Assembly (NCBI GenBank): GCA_902783085.1
Contig: CACZPT010000077.1
Span: 1-11,543, forward strand
Length of the DNA stretch: 11,543 nt
Direction of reading: 5' to 3'
Origin: an uncultured Methanobrevibacter sp.
Lineage (GTDB): Archaea > Methanobacteriota > Methanobacteria > Methanobacteriales > Methanobacteriaceae
Shown: piece after piece, positions 6,134 through 11,543 of the stretch
How positions within the stretch are numbered: position 1 is the first letter of the stretch
How the letters are laid out: every line of letters begins with the position of its first letter
Program-made: the position numbers and the translations under genes
The notes under the pieces: generated by a model
The model's database searches: none
What the model was told of the DNA's origin: nothing
Seen by the model: only the letters and a program-made list of their open reading frames with translations

Positions 6134-7144
6134 TTATGGGTGGAGTCCAAAGTGTTTTAAACCATTACTTTCATCAATTCCAAGTAAAATATTCATATTT
6201 TGAATAGCTTGACCTGATGCCCCTTTAACTAGATTATCAATAGCTGAAAGCATTATGACTCTACCTGTTTCATCAATTTCAAATCCTCCAATATGGACAA
6301 AATTGGATCCTCTAACTGAACTTAAATGGGGAATTTCACCTTCATCCATTAGTTTGATAAAGTATTCGCCTTTATATTCTTTTTCATATATTTTTCTTAA
6401 TTCTTCTGTAGTAATATCATTAATCAAAAAGCTATGGCTTGTAGTTTGTATTCCTCTGTTGACTGGGACTAAATGTGGTGTAAATGATACTTTTACATCA
6501 TCAAATCCATGTAATTCTTGTTGGATTTCAGACATATGTCTGTGTGATGAAATCTTATAAGGATTAATATTATCTGCAATATTTGGGTAATGGGTTGCTT
6601 CTGTTAGTTTAACACCGGCTCCACTAACTCCACTTTTTGAATCAATTACTATCCTATCGACTAAATTATTTTTAACTAGGGGGTATGATGATAATATTGC
6701 CCCTGTTGGAAAACAACCTGGATTTGCAACCAAATTTGCTTTTTTAATTTCATCTCTGTAGATTTCAGGAAGTCCAAATACTGCTTTTAAATCATCAGTA
6801 TGTTTTATTCCATACCATTTTTCATAAACTGATCTATCATGATATCTATAATCTCCACTTAAATCAACTACTTTAGCACCGGTTTCTAGGATGTCTGGAA
6901 CAATTTTCATTGATGCTCCGTGGGGTGTTGCAGTAAAAACAATATCTGCATCAAGTTCAGATACTTCTTTATTTTTAAATTCTAATCCTGAATCTCTTAT
7001 ATGGGGGTGGATTTTATGAACGGGAACTCCATCATATTGTCTTGATGTAATTTCGGTTATTTCAACTTTATCATGGTTTAATAACATTCTTAAAAGTTCT
7101 CCACCAGTATATCCACTTGCTCCTATGATTGCTACACTATTCAT
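6134..7144 (-). CDS. argC: N-acetyl-gamma-glutamyl-phosphate reductase
   Basis: Catalyses the NADPH-dependent reduction of N-acetyl-glutamyl-phosphate to the semialdehyde, the third step of arginine (ornithine) synthesis, in the cytosol. The 336-residue length fits the family. The NADP-binding loop GASGYTG is at 8-14 at the very N-terminus, TATPHGAS is at 71-78, and the catalytic cysteine is Cys144 in NPGCFPT (141-147). SGVSGAG (about 170-176) and the HRH region near 200 are also typical, as is the C-terminal IDNLVKGASGQAIQNMN region. The start at 7144 has GAGGT upstream, overlapping the ribL stop TAG 11 bases away, so it belongs to the hisA-ribL-argC-flavodoxin-pyrI operon. No other arginine-synthesis gene is adjacent. 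Confidence 0.97.
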   Translation of the reverse strand: MNSVAIIGASGYTGGELLRMLLNHDKVEITEITSRQYDGVPVHKIHPHIRDSGLEFKNKEVSELDADIVFTATPHGASMKIVPDILETGAKVVDLSGDYRYHDRSVYEKWYGIKHTDDLKAVFGLPEIYRDEIKKANLVANPGCFPTGAILSSYPLVKNNLVDRIVIDSKSGVSGAGVKLTEATHYPNIADNINPYKISSHRHMSEIQQELHGFDDVKVSFTPHLVPVNRGIQTTSHSFLINDITTEELRKIYEKEYKGEYFIKLMDEGEIPHLSSVRGSNFVHIGGFEIDETGRVIMLSAIDNLVKGASGQAIQNMNILLGIDESNGLKHFGLHP

Positions 7145-7155
7145 GTTAATTACCT

Positions 7156-7617
7156 CTAATCACAATTATCTAATATTTTTCCTTCAAAATTTATTTCTTT
7201 GATTTTTTTGATAATTTTACAACTACTGTCTAATTCATCTTTATGATAAACTTTCACACGTTGTACACGGGCTTTAAGGCCTCTTTTATCAATTTCTTTT
7301 TGTAATTTATCAACATTATGGGTTTGGTCTGGGCCAATGGCTATAATATCGGGATTAATATCTTCCACTATTTTAAAAATATTTCCGTCTTCATTACCAA
7401 GATAAGCTTCATCAACGGGTTTTAACATTTTAATTAACTCTAAACGTTGATTTTCTCCGATTATTGGAACTCTTTTTCTTTTCTTAACGGTTGAATCACG
7501 AGCTACTACAACATAAAGTTTAGATGCGTATCCTCCAAGATTTTTTGCTTCTTGAAGATAAATGCCGTGTCCGGGATGTAGTAAATCAAATGTTCCACTA
7601 GCCATTACTTTTTTCAT
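7156..7617 (-). CDS. ribL: Archaeal FAD synthetase (FMN adenylyltransferase)
   Basis: Nucleotidyltransferase of the cytidylyltransferase-like superfamily that makes FAD from FMN and a nucleotide triphosphate; the archaeal type was described from Methanocaldococcus (MJ1179). The length, 153 residues, matches. The nucleotide-binding signature is GTFDLLHPGH at 8-17 with HPGH at 14-17; VVARDSTVKKRK (37-48) and PIIGENQRLELI (51-62) follow the family pattern, and IGPDQTH is at 94-100. Two C-terminal cysteines, Cys133 and Cys152, may correspond to the redox-sensitive pair reported for the characterised enzyme. Its ATG shares one base with the hisA stop (TAATG), implying translational coupling. Glycerol-3-phosphate cytidylyltransferase-like annotations are the main alternative, but the archaeal context and motifs favour RibL. 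Confidence 0.92.
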   Translation of the reverse strand: MKKVMASGTFDLLHPGHGIYLQEAKNLGGYASKLYVVVARDSTVKKRKRVPIIGENQRLELIKMLKPVDEAYLGNEDGNIFKIVEDINPDIIAIGPDQTHNVDKLQKEIDKRGLKARVQRVKVYHKDELDSSCKIIKKIKEINFEGKILDNCD

Positions 7618-8351
7618 TACTTCACTACCTTTAAAGCTTCTTTCAAATCAATCTTATTTTTATAAAGTGCAGAGCCAATAACGATTCCTTCTACTCCAGT
7701 TTCTTTCAATTGTTTAATATCATTTATGGTAGTTATTCCGCCAGAATAAACAATCGGTAAATCTACAGAGTTTTTAAGATTAATCAGGGGGTCTGTATAA
7801 AAACCGCCAAGTAATCCTTCAACATCAACATTTGTAAATAGAATACTTCCAGCACCATGTTGTTTAAATTCATTTGAAAGTTCTGTTGGGCTTTTATCTA
7901 TTTTTTCTTGCCATCCTTTTATTACTACTTTGTTATCTTTACTGTCAAGGGATATCATTATTCTTTCAGATCCATATTCGCCGGATAATTTTTGGATGGT
8001 CTCAGGGTTTTTAATTCCCATTGTTCCAATGATTAAACGTTCAATATCTAAGTTTAATAGTTCTTTTGCATATTCAACAGTTCTAATACCTCCACCTAAT
8101 TGGATGGGAACAGATACTTCTTTTAAAATCTTTTTGATTGTATCTAAGCTGGTTTTACCATCAATTGTACCATCTAAATCAATGACATGGATGGTTTTAG
8201 CTCCTTGATTTTGCCAGTGAACAGCAACATTTTCGGGATTTTCAATTTCAACCATTTCACTTCCAGGTTTTCCTTGAACAAGTTGAACACACTTTCCATT
8301 TTTGATATCTACTGCAGGCATTATTAACATTTCATCTTTATTGAATGACAT
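7617..8351 (-). CDS. hisA: Phosphoribosylformimino-5-aminoimidazole carboxamide ribotide isomerase
   Basis: Histidine synthesis enzyme, an Amadori rearrangement of ProFAR to PRFAR, with the (beta-alpha)8 barrel fold and 244 residues as usual. The first catalytic Asp is Asp15 in MPAVDI (11-16), the second Asp136 in SLDSK (134-138), followed by the family's KGW. The two phosphate-binding glycine stretches are visible as QLGGGIR (84-90) and YSGGI near 200, plus VIGSALY near the end. It is distinguished from its paralogue HisF by PAVDI, which HisF replaces with a PCLD-type motif. First gene of the five-gene operon; start at 8351 is preceded by AGGGAT. No other his gene is in the window, so the pathway is scattered as in many methanogens. 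It is divergent from the ABC transporter genes across a 167-base spacer. Confidence 0.96.
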   Translation of the reverse strand: MSFNKDEMLIMPAVDIKNGKCVQLVQGKPGSEMVEIENPENVAVHWQNQGAKTIHVIDLDGTIDGKTSLDTIKKILKEVSVPIQLGGGIRTVEYAKELLNLDIERLIIGTMGIKNPETIQKLSGEYGSERIMISLDSKDNKVVIKGWQEKIDKSPTELSNEFKQHGAGSILFTNVDVEGLLGGFYTDPLINLKNSVDLPIVYSGGITTINDIKQLKETGVEGIVIGSALYKNKIDLKEALKVVK

Positions 8352-8379
8352 TTATATCCCTAATGTTTTTTAATAGTAA

Positions 8380-8389
8380 TTTATATATC
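8380..8389 (-). promoter_or_regulatory. Predicted TATA box of the hisA operon
   Basis: GATATATAAA on the minus strand, about 30 bases before the hisA ATG. This would give a very short leader barely holding the AGGGAT site. A second candidate, AATTATAAAA at 8399-8408, would give a leader of roughly 25 bases and fits translation better. Either serves the whole hisA-pyrI operon. Confidence 0.35.
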
Positions 8390-8436
8390 TTTAAAATCTT
8401 TTATAATTAATTGTTATTTTAATTTTCGGAGTAATA

Positions 8437-8452
8437 TTTAGGTAAACCTAAA
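8437..8452. promoter_or_regulatory. Inverted-repeat operator resembling DtxR-family metal-repressor sites
   Basis: TTTAGGT-AA-ACCTAAA is a perfect 7-2-7 inverted repeat, one base before the TATA box at 8454-8462 and thus over the TFB recognition element of the ABC transporter promoter. Its GC-containing half-sites stand out in a nearly pure A/T spacer. The TTAGGT...ACCTAA arrangement resembles operators of DtxR/IdeR/MntR-type metal-dependent repressors. Its position suggests repression by blocking TFB/TBP. It is about 30-70 bases from the candidate hisA boxes, so control of the transporter is more likely. Which regulator binds is inference. Confidence 0.6.
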
Positions 8453-8453
8453 C

Positions 8454-8462
8454 TTTATATAT
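8454..8462 (+). promoter_or_regulatory. TATA box of the ABC transporter operon
   Basis: TTTATATAT matches the archaeal box A consensus closely. Transcription would start near 8482-8487, leaving a leader of about 35 bases with a strong TTAGGGG ribosome binding site (8505-8511) seven bases before the ATG at 8519. Confidence 0.65.
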
Positions 8463-8466
8463 TCAT

Positions 8467-8496
8467 TATTTTAATATAATATAATGTATTAAAATA
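8467..8496. repeat. 10-bp inverted repeat spanning the predicted transcription start
   Basis: TATTTTAATA (8467-8476) and TATTAAAATA (8487-8496) are perfect reverse complements with a 10-base spacer. It spans the expected start of the ABC transporter transcript. It may be a second binding site or a chance event in A/T-only sequence. Confidence 0.35.
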
Positions 8497-8518
8497 TTAT
8501 TAATTTAGGGGCAATTTT

Positions 8519-9223
8519 ATGAGTACAGTAATTGAGTTTAAAGATGTGGTAAAAGAATATAAAACCGGAAATCACATTTTAAGAGCTATGGATAATGTTA
8601 ATTTTACAATTGATGAAGGAGAATTTGTTGTAATATTGGGTCCATCAGGTGCAGGCAAATCTACACTTTTAAATCTTTTAGGAGGGCTTGATTTCGCAAC
8701 AAGTGGTCAAATCATCGTTAATAACCAACATGTTGAAAATTTTAATGATAAACAATTAACTGAATACAGAGCTAAAAATGTTGGTTTTATATTTCAATTT
8801 TATAATTTAATCCCTAATTTAACTGCTTTAGAAAATGTTGAATTAATGAAAGATATTGTTGATATTAACATTGATGGCGAAGAAGTTTTAAAATCTGTTG
8901 GTCTTGAAAATCATTCAAATCAATTTCCAGCACAACTCTCTGGTGGTGAACAACAAAGAGTTTCAATTGCAAGAGCAGTTTCAAAACAACCTGCAATGCT
9001 TTTATGTGATGAACCAACAGGAGCATTAGACTCTAAAACTGGTGTTTTAATTTTAAATTTACTCCAAAGCATGAGTAATGATAAAAACACAACAGTTATT
9101 ATTGTTACTCACAATGCAATTTTAGCTGAAGCAGCAGATAAGGTTATCAGAATTAAAAATGGTCAAATTGAAGATATTGTTATAAATGAAAACCCTAAAA
9201 AAGTGTCCGATTTAGATTGGTGA
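8519..9223 (+). CDS. ABC transporter ATP-binding protein, LolD/MacB type
   Basis: Cytosolic ATPase of 234 residues that powers the FtsX-type permease encoded next. All ABC motifs are intact: Walker A GPSGAGKST at 41-49, Q-loop Gln93 in FIFQF, signature LSGGEQQR at 140-147, Walker B LLCDEP at 161-166 with catalytic Glu165, D-loop SALD-like GALD at 168-171, and switch His198 in VTHN. The pattern FIFQFYNLIPNLTALENVE is typical of the LolD/MacB/YvrO group, which couples to mechanotransducing permeases that move lipoproteins, peptides or drugs on the outer face rather than importing solutes. The start is supported by TTAGGGG seven bases upstream. The stop lies four bases before the permease ATG and overlaps that gene's GGTGA site. 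Promoter control by a probable metal-dependent repressor is suggested by the operator at 8437-8452. Confidence 0.94.
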   Translation: MSTVIEFKDVVKEYKTGNHILRAMDNVNFTIDEGEFVVILGPSGAGKSTLLNLLGGLDFATSGQIIVNNQHVENFNDKQLTEYRAKNVGFIFQFYNLIPNLTALENVELMKDIVDINIDGEEVLKSVGLENHSNQFPAQLSGGEQQRVSIARAVSKQPAMLLCDEPTGALDSKTGVLILNLLQSMSNDKNTTVIIVTHNAILAEAADKVIRIKNGQIEDIVINENPKKVSDLDW

Positions 9224-9227
9224 GCAT

Positions 9228-11498
9228 ATGCTTTTCAAAAAGATGCTTAGGGATATGCGAGCCCATAAAACTCAATTTTTATCTATTTTTTTAATGGCAT
9301 TTCTTGGAGTTTTTGTTTTTGCAGGGGTTGGCGGTGAATCTGTCGGCCTTGAAGAAAGTGTTAATAATTATTATGAAACTACAAATTTAGCAGATGGCTG
9401 GATTTATAGTGCAAATTTAGATGATTCATTTGTTGATACAGTTAATAATTTAGAACCCACAACTAATAGTGAAAGACAACTTGTAATCGATTCAGTGGCG
9501 GATTTTGATAATGACCCCGAAATAACACTTCATTTCATTGAAAATAATAATATTTCTAAATTTCATGTAATTGAAGGGCAAGATATTAATATTGGTGATG
9601 GAAATGGAGTATGGCTTGATAAAAACTTTGCTGATGCTCAAAACCTAAGCATTGGAGATAATATTTCTTTTACTTTTAATGGCATAACTATTAAAAAGGA
9701 AATTAAAGGTTTAGGTTATTCTCCGGAATATGTTTATCATGCTTCAGATTCATCAATTATTCCAGATTTTTCAAAAATTGGTTTTGCATATCTTTCTCAT
9801 GAAGCATTCCCATTATCAAATGTACCATATAATGTACTTTTAGTTAATTTTAATGGAAATGCTAGTAATTATGCTAATTTACTTGATAATGAGTTATCTG
9901 GTGTGTATAACTCATTTGTTGAACAGTCAGAAAATCCTAGTGTATCACAATTTTCAGAAGAAATTGATCAACATAAGATGATGGGTGATATTTTTCCAGT
10001 TGTATTTATACTAATAGCTTTATTGATTCTTTTAACGACAATGTCCCGTATTATTAATCATCAAAGAACCCAAATTGGTATTTTAAAAGCAGTTGGTTTT
10101 AAAAATTATTCAATAATGCTCCATTATATATCTTATGGATTTTGGCTAGTATTAATTGGAGCTATATTGGGTTTAATTATTGGACCATTAACATTACCTA
10201 ATTTATTTTATCCTTCAATGAGTTCCACATATACTTTGCCTGAATGGAAACCAGCATATAGTATTAATTTTGTTTTAGTTGCAATATTAATGATTTTAAT
10301 GTCTTTAGCTGTATCTTATTTTGCTGTTAGAGGTATTTCTAAGGAAAAACCTGCAGATACAATAAGACCAAAAGCTCCAAAGATTTCATCAGCAGGTTTA
10401 TTAGAAAAATTTGGGATATGGAATAAATTTAATTTTAATATTCGTTGGAATTATAGGGATATGAAAAGAAATAAATTTAGAGCATTAATGACTATTGTGG
10501 GCATTATTGGTTGTAGTGCACTTTTAGTTTCTGCATTTGGAATGTATGAAGGTATGCAAGATTTAAAACAATGGGAATATGGTGATATTAATCATTATGA
10601 ATCTAAATTAATCGTTGATGATGGGGTTGGCATATCTCAAGTTGAAAATATTGCTAATCAAGTTAATGGTGATATGATAATGGAAAGTGCTATTGAAATT
10701 GAGCATAGTGATGTTAAAAAATCGGGTTCACTTTTAGTTTTAAATGGCACCAATTTAATAACTCCAACGGATGATAATCGAAACGCAATTGATATTCCTG
10801 GAAATCAAACTTCAATTTCAATAAAAATGGCTGAAATGTTGGGTATTGGTATAGGGGATACTGTAAGATGGCATATTGCAGGTTCAGATGTATGGGTAAA
10901 TTCAACAATTGATAATATTCATGCAGACCCCACATCTCAAGGATTAATACTTTTCAGAGCTACTCTTGAAGATCTAGGTTTGAATTATACTCCAACATCC
11001 ATAATAACAACAGAACATGTGGATAAGAATTATTCTGATATTAAAGCAATAAATACAATGGATTCAATTACATCAAGTTGGGATGAACTAACAGAAACTT
11101 TGATGCTTTTAGTGTATATTTTAGTATTTTTCGCATCTCTTTTAGCTATTGTTGTTATTTATAATTTGGGTTTGTTATCATTTACAGAAATTGAACGTGA
11201 GATAGCTACATTAAAAGTTTTAGGTTTTAAAACAAAAGAATTAAGAAAATTATTATTAACCCAGAACTTATGGTTTACAAGTATTGGTTTTATTTTAGGT
11301 ATACCTGTAGGTTATTATATTTTAAGTGTAATGTGGCAATCTTCTGGGGATTCATTTTACATGGTTCCGAAGATATCTATTACAAATATCCTATTAACTG
11401 CAATTATAACCTTTTCATTATCAATTATTGTTAATCTGATGTTTTCAGGTAAAATTAAAAAATTAAATATGGTTGAATCACTAAAAGATAATGAGTAA
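9228..11498 (+). CDS. FtsX/MacB-family ABC transporter permease, eight-helix two-repeat type
   Basis: Integral membrane partner of the upstream ATPase, 756 residues. I count eight hydrophobic helices, at roughly 17-36, 254-274, 298-321, 345-369, 418-442, 623-650, 675-701 and 717-741. They form two repeats, each one helix, a large extracytoplasmic domain (about 37-253 and 443-622) and three more helices (FtsX core). The coupling loops are visible as QIGILKAVGFK after helix 2 and EREIATLKVLGFK after helix 6, near-duplicate motifs typical of the family. No lipobox or cleavable signal peptide is apparent; the first helix acts as an anchor. The outer domains hold about nine N-x-S/T sequons. Substrate unknown: related systems export lipoproteins, peptides or antibiotics. 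The start at 9228 has GGTGA four bases upstream. Length and topology are complete, so the two genes should form a working exporter-like unit. Confidence 0.92.
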   Translation: MLFKKMLRDMRAHKTQFLSIFLMAFLGVFVFAGVGGESVGLEESVNNYYETTNLADGWIYSANLDDSFVDTVNNLEPTTNSERQLVIDSVADFDNDPEITLHFIENNNISKFHVIEGQDINIGDGNGVWLDKNFADAQNLSIGDNISFTFNGITIKKEIKGLGYSPEYVYHASDSSIIPDFSKIGFAYLSHEAFPLSNVPYNVLLVNFNGNASNYANLLDNELSGVYNSFVEQSENPSVSQFSEEIDQHKMMGDIFPVVFILIALLILLTTMSRIINHQRTQIGILKAVGFKNYSIMLHYISYGFWLVLIGAILGLIIGPLTLPNLFYPSMSSTYTLPEWKPAYSINFVLVAILMILMSLAVSYFAVRGISKEKPADTIRPKAPKISSAGLLEKFGIWNKFNFNIRWNYRDMKRNKFRALMTIVGIIGCSALLVSAFGMYEGMQDLKQWEYGDINHYESKLIVDDGVGISQVENIANQVNGDMIMESAIEIEHSDVKKSGSLLVLNGTNLITPTDDNRNAIDIPGNQTSISIKMAEMLGIGIGDTVRWHIAGSDVWVNSTIDNIHADPTSQGLILFRATLEDLGLNYTPTSIITTEHVDKNYSDIKAINTMDSITSSWDELTETLMLLVYILVFFASLLAIVVIYNLGLLSFTEIEREIATLKVLGFKTKELRKLLLTQNLWFTSIGFILGIPVGYYILSVMWQSSGDSFYMVPKISITNILLTAIITFSLSIIVNLMFSGKIKKLNMVESLKDNE

Positions 11499-11514
11499 TT
11501 ATCTTTTAGATTAA

Positions 11515-11540
11515 TTTTTAAATATAAATATTATTTTTTT
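11515..11540 (+). terminator. Oligo-T terminator after the ABC transporter operon
   Basis: T5 at 11515-11519 and T7 at 11534-11540 follow the permease stop (11496-11498) in otherwise A/T sequence, as expected for an archaeal oligo-T terminator. The window ends here. Confidence 0.45.
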
Positions 11541-11543
11541 CTA

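Noticed and set aside
10714..10935. Minus-strand 73-residue frame inside the permease gene, and the other frames lying opposite tldD, argC, hisA and the Fe-S gene
   Set aside because: All lie wholly within well-supported genes on the other strand, match no family I recognise and lack start signals. They are antisense shadows of A/T-rich coding sequence.
1..11543. CRISPR array, tRNA, rRNA, riboswitch, complete insertion sequence or replication origin
   Set aside because: I saw no regularly spaced repeats, no cloverleaf or CCA-type ends, no conserved RNA-switch core, no transposase domain with paired ends, and no clustered origin boxes.

Overview
The window looks like chromosomal DNA from a low-GC methanogenic archaeon of the Methanobacteriales, most likely Methanobrevibacter or a close relative. 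The pointers are archaeal-type proteins (RibL-type FAD synthetase, archaeal ArgC, a separate PyrI, TldD, AMMECR1), TATA-box promoters close to their start codons, GGAGGTGAT-type ribosome binding sites, oligo-T termination signals, and about 28-32 % GC in most genes. The genus is inferred from gene content and style; no marker RNA is present.

Layout, left to right. (1) Positions 1-767 (+) hold the 3' part of an LtrA-family membrane protein gene, broken by a frameshift near 66-72. (2) Positions 849-1589 (-) hold a short-chain dehydrogenase, convergent with the LtrA remnant and somewhat richer in GC than the rest. (3) A noncoding spacer of about 300 bases (1590-1887) carries the dehydrogenase promoter, a hairpin plus T-run that fits a terminator, a perfect 18-bp palindrome, and a G5/C5 pair of tracts that could close a larger fold. 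(4) Positions 3829-1888 (-) hold a two-gene unit, TldD-type metalloprotease then an AMMECR1-domain protein. (5) Divergent from it, 3946-5151 (+) encodes a compact GMC-like flavoprotein with a 4Fe-4S motif. (6) Positions 8351-5155 (-) hold a tight five-gene operon: hisA, ribL, argC, a flavodoxin-fold protein, pyrI. Gaps are 11 bases or less, and hisA and ribL overlap by one base. (7) Divergent from hisA, 8519-11498 (+) holds a two-gene ABC transporter (LolD/MacB-type ATPase and an FtsX/MacB-type permease).

How the genes may work together. The five-gene operon pools single steps of histidine, FAD, arginine and pyrimidine synthesis with a flavodoxin-like protein, so it reads as a growth-linked housekeeping unit rather than one pathway. 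The ABC transporter has the clearest regulatory signal: a perfect 7-2-7 inverted repeat (TTTAGGT-AA-ACCTAAA) directly against its TATA box. This resembles operators of DtxR-family metal-dependent repressors and suggests metal-responsive export or envelope remodelling. TldD-AMMECR1 and the Fe-S flavoprotein are the functionally least understood parts. I see no CRISPR array, tRNA, rRNA, complete insertion sequence or obvious defence system here.
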